DNA of 64,000 nt, taken from contig NZ_JAGSYA010000003.1 in NCBI RefSeq assembly GCF_025685395.1, positions 496,001 to 560,000 on the forward strand, written 5' to 3'. The notes under the pieces are model-generated. The model ran no database searches. It saw nothing but the letters and a program-made list of their open reading frames with translations, and was not told the DNA's origin. The DNA is from Terriglobus tenax (GTDB lineage: Bacteria; Acidobacteriota; Terriglobia; Terriglobales; Acidobacteriaceae). Both the position numbers and the translations under genes were made by a program. Below are positions 37,327-44,756 of the stretch, piece by piece (position 1 is the first letter of the stretch; every line of letters begins with the position of its first letter).

Positions 37327-37695
37327 TTAGATACTCCCCGCGACCAGTGCGGCGCCGCATGTGATAAGTCCAATAGCCATCCACCGGGGCCGGGAAACGT
37401 GTTCTCCAAGCAGCATGGCGGCAAGCGCCGTCACCAGGACATATCCGAGGCTGAGCATGGGGTAGGCATACGAGATATCGAGCTGCCGGAGCGCAAGAAT
37501 CCAGCAAAGTGTCGCCGTACCGAACAGAACCGTCCATAACCCCAGCCATGGAGCCGCCGCAAGACGCGCGGTATGTTGACTGCGGGCCATGGTGTTGGTC
37601 GTGTGTTTGAGCGTGATCTGCGCAAAAGAGCCGAGAGCAATGCTTGCTGCTAGGGCTCCCCAGGAGAGTGCAAGGGATGGTGTCGTGCCTGTCAT
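37327..37695 (-). CDS. EamA/SMR-type small transporter, subunit 1 (ArnE/ArnF-like)
   Basis: A 122-aa protein of four membrane helices. It has GSFAQITLKHT in helix 1 and SYAYPMLSLGYVLVTALAAMLLGE in helices 3-4, the EamA/SMR signature. It overlaps the next similar gene by 4 bases, as ArnE and ArnF do. Such pairs flip undecaprenyl-phosphate-linked sugars. The neighbouring GT2 and DUF2079 genes could supply or use such a donor. Confidence 0.78.
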   Translation of the reverse strand: MTGTTPSLALSWGALAASIALGSFAQITLKHTTNTMARSQHTARLAAAPWLGLWTVLFGTATLCWILALRQLDISYAYPMLSLGYVLVTALAAMLLGEHVSRPRWMAIGLITCGAALVAGSI

Positions 37696-38075
37696 CCGGT
37701 AACGCTCCTGTCTGTTTTTGAAAGCAGTGCGATGCCCACGGCCATGACGCTGATGCCTGCCCAGCGCACCAGGCCCATCTGCTCATGCAGCAGGAAATGT
37801 CCGGCAATGCCCAGCAGAACGTAGTTTGTTGCCGCAAGCGGATAAAGATAGCTGATGTTCTTCTGCGCTACGGCTGCGAACCAAAGCACGGTTCCCAGCC
37901 CGTAGACGCAGAGCCCGATGAGGACTCCCATCGGGAGGATCAGTGGCCAATGCAGAGCCGGCAGACCAAAGCGGCCCTTCCCCAAAAGGCCCAGCTTGAT
38001 GAGGATCTGCCCCGCTGCAGCCATGGCCACTGAGCCACCCACCAAAATCTCCGATTTGTAACGAGCGAATCGCAT
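37692..38075 (-). CDS. EamA/SMR-type small transporter, subunit 2 (ArnE/ArnF-like)
   Basis: A 127-aa four-helix protein. It has AAAGQILIKLGLL in helix 1 and SYLYPLAATNYVLLGIAGHFLLHE, parallel to the partner gene. Probably forms a heterodimeric flippase with the 37327-37695 product. Lies just after the Gfo/Idh gene in the operon. Confidence 0.78.
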   Translation of the reverse strand: MRFARYKSEILVGGSVAMAAAGQILIKLGLLGKGRFGLPALHWPLILPMGVLIGLCVYGLGTVLWFAAVAQKNISYLYPLAATNYVLLGIAGHFLLHEQMGLVRWAGISVMAVGIALLSKTDRSVTG

Positions 38076-38102
38076 GAGTCGTTCTGTGAAAGGTTCCAGT
38101 GG

Positions 38103-39224
38103 TTACTGCGCTGCTACGACCGGGATATTGTTGGGGATCATGGGAAGTCGTGGAGTCCACTGCCGGTTGATGGGGGGGGCTGGCGGCAGCTCCTTCTCCG
38201 GAGCATTCGGGTTCAGCGAGACCGGAAGTCCATCCATCTCGAGCGACTTCTGTGCGGCCTCCAGGATGCGGACCACGCGCAGGCCGTCCTGTGAATCGCT
38301 GCGCGGTGTAACGCGGTGCTCCACGCAGTAAAGGAAGTGCTGGAACTCCAGCTTCAGCGGCTCGGTCGTCGTCAGGCGCGGAATCTGGATATCTCCGAAG
38401 CGCACCTGAATGGCTTCGCCATAGGAGCTGGCAGGTGGCGCCTGCGCTCCACTGTCGTAAATGCGAAGCTTCTCCGTGGCGGCGGCGTCGTCAAAGACCA
38501 GCATCTTCTTGCTGCCAACCACCGTGGTGCTGCGCATCTTGTGCGGGTCAAGCCACGAGATATGGATGTGCGCCATGCGGCGGTTTTCGAAGAAAAGGCT
38601 CAGGAAGACGACATCTTCAATGCCGTCCTGAATAAAGGACTGGCCGCGAGCGCTTACATCCACCGGCTCTTCTCCCAGGATGTAAAGAATCTGCGAGATG
38701 TCGTGCGGCGCGAAGCTCCACAGGGCGTTTTCGTCGCCGCGGATACGGCCAAGGTTCACGCGCTGGGTATAGATGTAATAGATGTCGCCCAGGTCGCCGG
38801 ACTGCACGATCTCGCGAATGCGGTTGACGGCAGGGTGATACTCCAGAAGATGGCCCACCATCAGGATGCGGTTGCGGGCATCCGCCAGGGCCGCGAGCTC
38901 TTCGGCATCCCGGACATTCAGCGTGAAGGGCTTCTCCACAAAGACATCCTTATCCGCGAGCAGGGCTTTCTTGGCGAGGCTGTAGTGCGTAATCGCCGGA
39001 GAGCTGATGACGACCGCGTTAATCTCCGGGTAATGCGCGAGCATTTCATCAAGTGATGCAACCGTTTGCACACCCCAGTTCCGTTGCGCCATCGTCCGGC
39101 GGTTTTCACTCAGGTCACTGCAGACGACCAGGTCGCACTCTGGCATTTCGTACAGGCAGCGTGCAACATTGCATCCCCAGGCTCCAAGGCCTATGACTCC
39201 AACCTTCAATCGGGTTCCCATCAT
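38103..39224 (-). CDS. Gfo/Idh/MocA oxidoreductase (WbpB/WlbA-like)
   Basis: A 373-aa NAD-dependent sugar oxidoreductase. The N-terminal Rossmann motif is VGVIGLGAWGCNVARCL, followed by FVEKPFTLN with the catalytic Lys of EKP. GRIRGDENALWSFAPHDI is the segment typical of WbpB/WlbA, which oxidise C3 of UDP-GlcNAc-uronic acid. AAGGAG lies 9 bases before the first ATG. It heads the minus operon and diverges from the WbpA-like dehydrogenase gene that would make its substrate. The 3-keto product would go to the aminotransferase at 3970. Confidence 0.88.
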   Translation of the reverse strand: MMGTRLKVGVIGLGAWGCNVARCLYEMPECDLVVCSDLSENRRTMAQRNWGVQTVASLDEMLAHYPEINAVVISSPAITHYSLAKKALLADKDVFVEKPFTLNVRDAEELAALADARNRILMVGHLLEYHPAVNRIREIVQSGDLGDIYYIYTQRVNLGRIRGDENALWSFAPHDISQILYILGEEPVDVSARGQSFIQDGIEDVVFLSLFFENRRMAHIHISWLDPHKMRSTTVVGSKKMLVFDDAAATEKLRIYDSGAQAPPASSYGEAIQVRFGDIQIPRLTTTEPLKLEFQHFLYCVEHRVTPRSDSQDGLRVVRILEAAQKSLEMDGLPVSLNPNAPEKELPPAPPINRQWTPRLPMIPNNIPVVAAQ

Positions 39225-39264
39225 CGTCCGAATCTCCTTCTGTGAATCGTGTGCAACCTGTCAA

Positions 39265-39280
39265 TGCAATCGCAAGGCCA
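39265..39280 (-). promoter_or_regulatory. Candidate sigma-54 promoter of the WbpB-like operon
   Basis: Minus strand TGGCCTTGCGATTGCA: GG-N10-GC, TGGC at -24 and a perfect TTGCA at -12. Predicted start near 39254, 30 bases before the ATG. The palindrome at 39340-39357 is centred at about -94. Confidence 0.6.
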
Positions 39281-39339
39281 ACATATCCCCGTATATTCGG
39301 GGCGGAGTTGAGGACTGTTTCCGCATTGCAGGGGAGAAG

Positions 39340-39357
39340 GGCGCAAAGCTTTGCACA
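39340..39357. promoter_or_regulatory. Enhancer-like palindrome GGCGCA-N6-TGCACA
   Basis: GGCGCAAAGCTTTGCACA contains the perfect 12-base core GCAAAGCTTTGC. Read on the minus strand it is TGTGCA-N6-TGCGCC, matching 10 of 12 arm bases of the shared motif. It lies between the two divergent sugar-nucleotide operons. Confidence 0.48.
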
Positions 39358-39366
39358 CTTTTTGCA
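39351..39366 (+). promoter_or_regulatory. Alternative -24/-12-like element toward the WbpA-like gene
   Basis: TTGCACACTTTTTGCA has a perfect TTGCA at -12 but TG instead of GG at -24, and it overlaps the palindrome. Predicted start near 39377. A second candidate at 39471-39485 has a better -24. Confidence 0.25.
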
Positions 39367-39469
39367 GTGATCATGGTGATGGGCTACAGCACAGATAGAG
39401 AGACGAATCGCTCTCGATAGGCCGTGCAGATGCCGATATTTACAACGATGCGGCAGTACGGGAAGCGTT

Positions 39470-39485
39470 TGGCATATCCCGTGCA
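39470..39485 (+). promoter_or_regulatory. Candidate sigma-54 promoter of the WbpA-like operon
   Basis: TGGCATATCCCGTGCA gives GG-N10-GC with TGGCA at -24. The predicted start (about 39496) falls just 3 bases before the ATG chosen for the gene. Either the message is nearly leaderless, translation starts later, or the upstream alternative is used. Confidence 0.3.
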
Positions 39486-39498
39486 CTGTTTCGACGGC

Positions 39499-40866
39499 AT
39501 GAACACAGTAACTCTTTCCACCCACGCCCATCAGGCGGAGCGTCAACTCGACAAGCTCCAAGTGAAGACCGCGAAGGTCGGTGTCATTGGCCTTGGATAT
39601 GTCGGTCTGCCTCTGTCTCTTCTTCTGTCAGAAGCTGGCTTCACAGTGCAGGGCTTCGACATCGATGCCCGCAAGGTGGACCAGCTTGAGCAGGGGAAGA
39701 GTTACATTTTCCGAATCCCTTCCACTGAAATCGAGATGGCCCGCGAACAGGGCTTCCGCGCGACATGCGACTTCTCAAAGATCAGTGACCAGGACGCAGT
39801 CATCCTGTGCGTGCCAACTCCGCTGACGGAGCATCGCGACCCGGACCTGTCCTTCATTCAGAAGACGGCTGAATCTCTCGCACCCTGGCTTCGCCGTGGT
39901 CAGCTGGTTGTGCTTGAGAGCACAACCTATCCGGGAACAACCGAAGAGGTCCTTATCCCCATCCTTAACAAAGGCTGCCCAGAGGGATTGCAGGCCTTTG
40001 AAGAAGGCATGGACCCGGACGGCGACGTTTTCTACGTCGCGTTTTCTCCGGAGCGCGAAGATCCCGGTAACAATACCGTGGCGCGCCGCGACATTCCGAA
40101 GGTGATCGGCGGACACGGTGCCATTGCCGGCAAGCTTGCCGGCGCGTTGTACGGCAACATCTTTGGCCGCACCGTGGCCGTTTCCTCGACGCAGGCGGCA
40201 GAGATGACCAAGCTGCTTGAAAACATTTACCGCTGCGTCAACATCGCGCTGGTAAACGAACTCAAGATGCTTTCTATCCGGATGGGAATCGACATCTGGG
40301 AGGTCATCAATGCCGCCGCGACCAAGCCATTCGGTTTCCAGCCGTTCTATCCCGGCCCCGGACTGGGTGGCCATTGCATCCCGATCGATCCGTTTTACCT
40401 GAGCTGGAAGGCTCGCGAGTGGAACTTCCACACGCGCTTTATTGAGCTGGCCGGCGAGATTAATGAGGGCATGCCGCGTTACGTGGTGCAGTCCATCTCT
40501 GAAGCGCTGAACGCGCACCGAAAGTCGATGAACGGTTCGAAGATCCTGGTCCTCGGCCTCGCCTACAAAAAGGATATCGATGACCTGCGCGAGTCTCCCT
40601 CGCTTGAAATTATCGAAATGTTGCAGGAAGAGAAGGCGACCGTGGACTACAACGATCCGTACTTCGCCACGGTTGGCCGGGGCCGCCACTATGACCTGGG
40701 CATGACCTGCACTCCGCTGGAGCGTGTGTCGGAGTATGACTGCGTCGTAATCGCGACGGATCACTCCGACTACGACTACGAAGCGATTGTTCGCGATGCC
40801 CAACTGGTCGTGGATACGCGCAACGCAACAAGCGGCATCCTCTCCTCCAAGATCGTCCGCTGCTAA
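39499..40866 (+). CDS. UDP-N-acetylglucosamine 6-dehydrogenase (WbpA/WecC-like)
   Basis: A 455-aa nucleotide-sugar dehydrogenase oxidising the C6 of UDP-GlcNAc to the uronic acid with NAD. Motifs: VGVIGLGYVGLPLSLLL, ESTTYPGTTEE, FSPEREDPGN, and the catalytic-Cys region PGPGLGGHCIPIDPF; then VLGLAYKKDIDDLRESPS. The start is uncertain: the frame is open from GTG 39424, and the ATG at 39499 leaves 25 residues before the Rossmann motif. First gene of a plus operon. Its product would feed the divergent WbpB-like enzyme. Confidence 0.92.
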   Translation: MNTVTLSTHAHQAERQLDKLQVKTAKVGVIGLGYVGLPLSLLLSEAGFTVQGFDIDARKVDQLEQGKSYIFRIPSTEIEMAREQGFRATCDFSKISDQDAVILCVPTPLTEHRDPDLSFIQKTAESLAPWLRRGQLVVLESTTYPGTTEEVLIPILNKGCPEGLQAFEEGMDPDGDVFYVAFSPEREDPGNNTVARRDIPKVIGGHGAIAGKLAGALYGNIFGRTVAVSSTQAAEMTKLLENIYRCVNIALVNELKMLSIRMGIDIWEVINAAATKPFGFQPFYPGPGLGGHCIPIDPFYLSWKAREWNFHTRFIELAGEINEGMPRYVVQSISEALNAHRKSMNGSKILVLGLAYKKDIDDLRESPSLEIIEMLQEEKATVDYNDPYFATVGRGRHYDLGMTCTPLERVSEYDCVVIATDHSDYDYEAIVRDAQLVVDTRNATSGILSSKIVRC

Positions 40867-40898
40867 CAATGAAGGTCAGCCAGAGAAAGGAAGAACGA

Positions 40899-41738
40899 AT
40901 GGCGGTTCCACGGCACACTCCCACCCGTCCTCGCGTTGCTGTAGTGATTCCCGTTTGCAACGAGCAGGAGGCATTGCAGGTTCTCAGGATCAGGCTGGCC
41001 GAACTACAGCGCGGTCTTCAGGATCGCTACAGCCCTTTCTATCTTTTTGTCGATGACGGAAGTACGGACCGTACCGCGGCTTTGCTGCCGCGGACGGTAC
41101 CGGAGGGTGCACCCTACAAGATTATTGCTCACGGAGAAAACCGGGGCATCGGAGCTGCTTTCCAGTCAGGCTTCCAGGCGGCTGCTAGCGCTGACGTCGT
41201 CTGTACCCTGGATGCGGACTGCAGCTATCGCGCAGAACACCTCGTGCAGATGGTCCATCTGATTGCCGAAAGTAAGGCAGATGTCGTTGTTGCATCGCCG
41301 TACCATCCGCATGGAGCAGTGGAAGGCGTGCCGTCATGGCGGCTTGCTCTCAGCCGCAACTGCTCCCTGCTTTATCGCCTGGTGTCACCGGTCAAGCTTT
41401 ATACCTACACCAGCATGTTCCGGGCATATCGAGGGTCTTTTATCCGCCGTGCGCAGTTTCGCAGCAGCGGATTTGTTTCGACGGTCGAGATCCTGATGAG
41501 CGCATCGCATCTCGGTTACCGGATCCACGAGGTTCCGATGACGCTGCACCGCCGTGTTGCAGGCTGCAGCAAGATGCGCGTCCTCCGTACGATCCGTGAG
41601 CACCTGCGGCTGCTGAGCGACTGCCTCTTTGCCAAGAACAATGGGTACCCCTCTTTTTGTCACCTCCTTGGAGCCCAGCCAGAAAAAGAAGAAAGCAACA
41701 ACATCGAGAGGTTCATGAAATTTGTTGGAAGTCGTTAG
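40899..41738 (+). CDS. Glycosyltransferase family 2 (polyprenyl-phosphate sugar synthase-like)
   Basis: A 279-aa GT-A enzyme of the dolichol-phosphate mannose synthase type: VVIPVCNEQEAL, FVDDGSTDRT, HGENRGIGAAFQSGF, the DxD motif LDADCSY. The start at 40899 has AGGAAG about 7 bases upstream; the ATG at 40869 has none. No C-terminal membrane helices. It could make an undecaprenyl-phosphate sugar used by a GT-C enzyme and moved by the ArnE/F-like pair; this link is inference. Confidence 0.86.
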   Translation: MAVPRHTPTRPRVAVVIPVCNEQEALQVLRIRLAELQRGLQDRYSPFYLFVDDGSTDRTAALLPRTVPEGAPYKIIAHGENRGIGAAFQSGFQAAASADVVCTLDADCSYRAEHLVQMVHLIAESKADVVVASPYHPHGAVEGVPSWRLALSRNCSLLYRLVSPVKLYTYTSMFRAYRGSFIRRAQFRSSGFVSTVEILMSASHLGYRIHEVPMTLHRRVAGCSKMRVLRTIREHLRLLSDCLFAKNNGYPSFCHLLGAQPEKEESNNIERFMKFVGSR

Positions 41739-41749
41739 TTTACGCACGT

Positions 41750-41771
41750 CCAGTTCGCGTTTGCGAACTGG
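41750..41771. other. Intercistronic hairpin
   Basis: Perfect 9-bp stem CCAGTTCGC / GCGAACTGG with a GTTT loop, in the 49-base gap between the GT2 and acyltransferase genes, 16 bases before the ATG. No T tract, so it is not a classical terminator. May stabilise or partly attenuate the transcript. Confidence 0.5.
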
Positions 41772-41787
41772 AGAAACTGAAGGATAT

Positions 41788-42588
41788 ATGAGCTCGGAAT
41801 TTATTGCGTCAGAGAACGCTCTTCTGCTGGAGCAGGAGAGAAACCGACGTTACCCCAATGTACATTTTGGCCGGAATGTTGTGGTCGGCCAACATGTCAA
41901 CATTGGCGAAGGTACGGTGATCGGCAACCATGTTGTGCTGCACGACAACGCGTCCATTGGGAAAGATGTACGCATTGATGATGGTGTGATTATCGGCAAG
42001 AAACCCATGAAGTCGAAAGCCAGTGCTATGACCGGGACGAAAGATCACGGTCCTGCGTTTCTCGGCAACGGGTGCCTGGTCGGCAGCAACTCCATCATCT
42101 ACACAGGAGCGGTTATTGAAGACGGAGTACTGATCGCCGACTTTGCCAGTGTCCGCGAGGAGACCAGAATTGGCGAGCTTACGATCATCGGCCGGGGAGT
42201 GGCCATTGAGAACCAGGTAAGCATCGGCCGGTGTTGCAAGATCGAAACCGGCGCCTACATCACGGCGAAGTCCACCATCGGCGATCAGTGCTTCGTCGCT
42301 CCTGAAGTGACCTTTACCAATGACAACTTTGTTGGCCGCACCCAGGAACGCTTCAAGCACTTTGGTGGCGTGACGATGCAGAAAGGTGCACGGGTCGCTG
42401 CAAACTCCACTGTGTTACCAGGAATCCTCATCGGCGAAGACGCTCTTGTTGCCGCCGGTTCCATCGTGACGCGCGACGTTCCCGCGCGCATGGTTGTGAT
42501 GGGTTCGCCGGCACGTGTCATTCGTCCAGTCGATCTGGAACAGCTGTTGCCATATGACGGCGAGAAAAACTCAGGAGAGTCGCAGTGA
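41788..42588 (+). CDS. Hexapeptide-repeat N-acetyltransferase (WbpD-like)
   Basis: A 266-aa left-handed beta-helix acyltransferase. Hexapeptide repeats run from about residue 25 to 245 (VNIGEGTVIGNHVVLHDNA, FVAPEVTFTNDN, GARVAANSTVLPGILIGEDA). The CFVAPEVTFTND segment matches WbpD-type enzymes that acetylate the 3-amino group of UDP-GlcNAc3N-uronic acid, although this protein is longer than WbpD. The start MSSEF at 41788 has AAGGA close upstream. The WbpA- and WbpI-like neighbours support this role. Confidence 0.82.
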   Translation: MSSEFIASENALLLEQERNRRYPNVHFGRNVVVGQHVNIGEGTVIGNHVVLHDNASIGKDVRIDDGVIIGKKPMKSKASAMTGTKDHGPAFLGNGCLVGSNSIIYTGAVIEDGVLIADFASVREETRIGELTIIGRGVAIENQVSIGRCCKIETGAYITAKSTIGDQCFVAPEVTFTNDNFVGRTQERFKHFGGVTMQKGARVAANSTVLPGILIGEDALVAAGSIVTRDVPARMVVMGSPARVIRPVDLEQLLPYDGEKNSGESQ

Positions 42589-43700
42589 AGGTTCTTTCAG
42601 TTGGTGGTACCAGGCCCCAGTTCGTCAAGATGGCAGTGCTTGTCAAAGCAATTGATGAGTACAACCGTCTGCATCCCGGTTCGATTGAACATCGCCTCAT
42701 CCATACGGGGCAGCATAGCGACCCGATGATGTCGGCTGTCTTCTTTGAAGAGCTTGGCCTGCCGAAGCCGCGTCTGCTTGAGGCCGTTCGGACCGGAACG
42801 CCTGGAATACAGACGGCCGTGATGCTGGCTTCAATTGAAGCGGAACTGCTGGAGTGGCCGCCGGATGCACTGATTACCTATGGCGATACCAACTCAACCA
42901 TCGCATCCGCGCTTGCCGCCGCTAAACTGCATATCCCTGTCATTCACCTTGAGGCCGGTCTGCGCAGCTTCAACCGCATGATGCAGGAAGAGATCAATCG
43001 CGTTGTCACCGATCATGTCTCGGATCTGCTGCTTTGTCCTACGCATAACGCCGTGGAACAACTGAAGCGGGAAGGGCTTGGCCATCGCGCGGTATTTGTT
43101 GGCGACGTGATGCTGGATGCGATTGGCTGCTTCGGCGTTGTAGGGCAACTTTCGTCAGTACAACGCGATCTTGGTCTTGGCAGCCAGGAATACGCGCTGG
43201 TGACCATCCATCGTGCAGAGACAACCGATGATCCATCCCGACTTGCGGGAATCCTTGAAGCGCTGAAGAAGATCGATGTTCCCATCATCTTCCCGATGCA
43301 TCCACGTTTACGCAAGCAGCTTGCGATGACCAACAACGCCGGCCTGTTTTTAGGGGAGCATGTGCACATCGTGGAGCCGGTGGGTTACCTGGAGATGCTT
43401 GCCCTGCAGCAGAACGCACGTTTCATCATGACCGACTCCGGTGGCCTGCAAAAGGAGGCCTACTTCATGGGCGTTCCATGTCTGACTCTGCGGAATGAAA
43501 CCGAATGGATTGAGACGCTCCACGGTGGCTGGAATCTGCTGGTGGGCAATGAAACGCAAACGATTCTGGATGCGGCCAGGCGGCTGGTGCAGTATGGCCG
43601 CGGTTCTACCAGTGAGCCGCGCAAGCTGGTTGAGTTCGGCGAAGGAAAAGCCGGAGAGCGCAGTGTTGATCGAATTCTGGAAATGGTGAGGGCAGCATGA
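42585..43700 (+). CDS. Non-hydrolysing UDP-GlcNAc 2-epimerase family (WecB/WbpI-like)
   Basis: A 371-aa GT-B-fold epimerase. N-terminal VGGTRPQFVKMA, then HLEAGLRSFNRMMQEEINR, the active-site Asp/Glu region, and MTDSGGLQKEAYFMG. It inverts C2 of UDP-GlcNAc or, as WbpI, of UDP-GlcNAc3NAc-uronic acid to the manno form. The second is favoured because the other four WbpA/B/D/E homologues are present, but sequence alone does not separate them. ATGA overlaps on both sides. Confidence 0.9.
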   Translation: MKVLSVGGTRPQFVKMAVLVKAIDEYNRLHPGSIEHRLIHTGQHSDPMMSAVFFEELGLPKPRLLEAVRTGTPGIQTAVMLASIEAELLEWPPDALITYGDTNSTIASALAAAKLHIPVIHLEAGLRSFNRMMQEEINRVVTDHVSDLLLCPTHNAVEQLKREGLGHRAVFVGDVMLDAIGCFGVVGQLSSVQRDLGLGSQEYALVTIHRAETTDDPSRLAGILEALKKIDVPIIFPMHPRLRKQLAMTNNAGLFLGEHVHIVEPVGYLEMLALQQNARFIMTDSGGLQKEAYFMGVPCLTLRNETEWIETLHGGWNLLVGNETQTILDAARRLVQYGRGSTSEPRKLVEFGEGKAGERSVDRILEMVRAA

Positions 43701-44704
43701 CAAAGCGAGTACTTATTACGGGAGCCGCTGGCTTTCTTGGATCACACGTAACCGACCTGATGCTCGATAAGGGCTATGACGTTGTGGGGGTTGATGACAT
43801 GTCGCACGGCAATCCGGCGAACCTGGAATCGGCACGTCACCGGCCAGGGTTTGAGTTCCATGCCCTGGACGTCTGCGATTTTGACGCATTGCAGCAGGCT
43901 GCCGGCAGGGTGGATGTCATCCTTCATCTTGCCGCCTACAAGATTCCGCGCTATGAGAATGCGAAGAAAACTCTACTGGTGAACTTTCACGGCACGCACA
44001 ATGCCTTGCAACTCGCTGTGGAACAGAACGCCCGCTTTGTCATTACCTCTACCTCGGATGTCTACGGCAAGAACCCGACCGTTCCGTTCGCCGAGGACGG
44101 GGACTCGGTGCTTGGGCCGGCCACCGTTACGCGCTGGGCGTATGCCGCGTCGAAGATGTTTGATGAGCACCTGGTACTTGCCATTGCGGAGGACTCAGGG
44201 ATTGATGCGACGGTGCTCAGGATCTTCGGATCCTATGGTCCACGCCAGAACCTCAGCTGGTGGGGCGGCCCGCAGTCTGTCTTTATCAACGCCATCCTCA
44301 AGGACGAAGTTATCCCGATCCACGGCGATGGACTGCAGACGCGCTCCTTCACCTTTGTGGAAGATACGGCGCGCGGTATTGTTGCGGCGGCTGAGTCGAC
44401 CAGGGCAAATCGTGAGATCGTCAACATCGGCAACAACGCTGAGATCACGATCCTTGAGCTCGCGCAGCGCATTCATCGTTTGTGCGGAAAAGAGGGAGCA
44501 CCGCGTATCGACCTGATTCCGTATGACGAGATCGCTGGCCGCAAGTATGAAGATGTCCGCCGCCGGGTGCCGGATATCCGTAAGGCAGAGCGCCTTCTCG
44601 GATTCCGTGCCGAGGTCCCTCTGGAAGTTGGCTTGATGCGGACGATCGCCTGGCAAAAGAAGCAGTTGGAAGCTCAGGAAAGTATGAAACTCGCTCTCGT
44701 CTAA
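43697..44704 (+). CDS. NAD-dependent nucleotide-sugar epimerase/dehydratase
   Basis: A 335-aa extended SDR enzyme: ITGAAGFLGSHVTDLM, STSDVYGKN, the YAASK active site, FGSYGPRQN, and a C-terminal sugar-binding part. Resembles UDP-glucose 4-epimerases and UDP-glucuronate decarboxylases; product unknown. Last gene of the plus operon. Confidence 0.85.
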   Translation: MTKRVLITGAAGFLGSHVTDLMLDKGYDVVGVDDMSHGNPANLESARHRPGFEFHALDVCDFDALQQAAGRVDVILHLAAYKIPRYENAKKTLLVNFHGTHNALQLAVEQNARFVITSTSDVYGKNPTVPFAEDGDSVLGPATVTRWAYAASKMFDEHLVLAIAEDSGIDATVLRIFGSYGPRQNLSWWGGPQSVFINAILKDEVIPIHGDGLQTRSFTFVEDTARGIVAAAESTRANREIVNIGNNAEITILELAQRIHRLCGKEGAPRIDLIPYDEIAGRKYEDVRRRVPDIRKAERLLGFRAEVPLEVGLMRTIAWQKKQLEAQESMKLALV

Positions 44705-44724
44705 GTCAGTAAGTTACATCTCGT

Positions 44725-44756
44725 GTAAAAAGACGGGCGGATACTTATCCGCCCGT
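44725..44756 (-). terminator. Rho-independent terminator of the sigma-54 activator gene
   Basis: An 11-bp perfect stem (ACGGGCGGATA 44733-44743, TATCCGCCCGT 44746-44756) overlaps the activator's TAA. On the minus strand it is followed by CTTTTTACA. The plus side lacks a T tract, so it is mainly a minus-strand terminator. Confidence 0.8.

Noticed and set aside
39250-39270. TGTGCA...TGCAAT pair near the WbpB-like promoter as another enhancer
   Set aside because: Arms are 9 bases apart instead of 6 and overlap the -12 element, so it does not match the shared motif.
39775-40869. 364-aa minus-strand frame opposite the UDP-sugar dehydrogenase
   Set aside because: Mirror-frame artefact of a strongly conserved enzyme gene.
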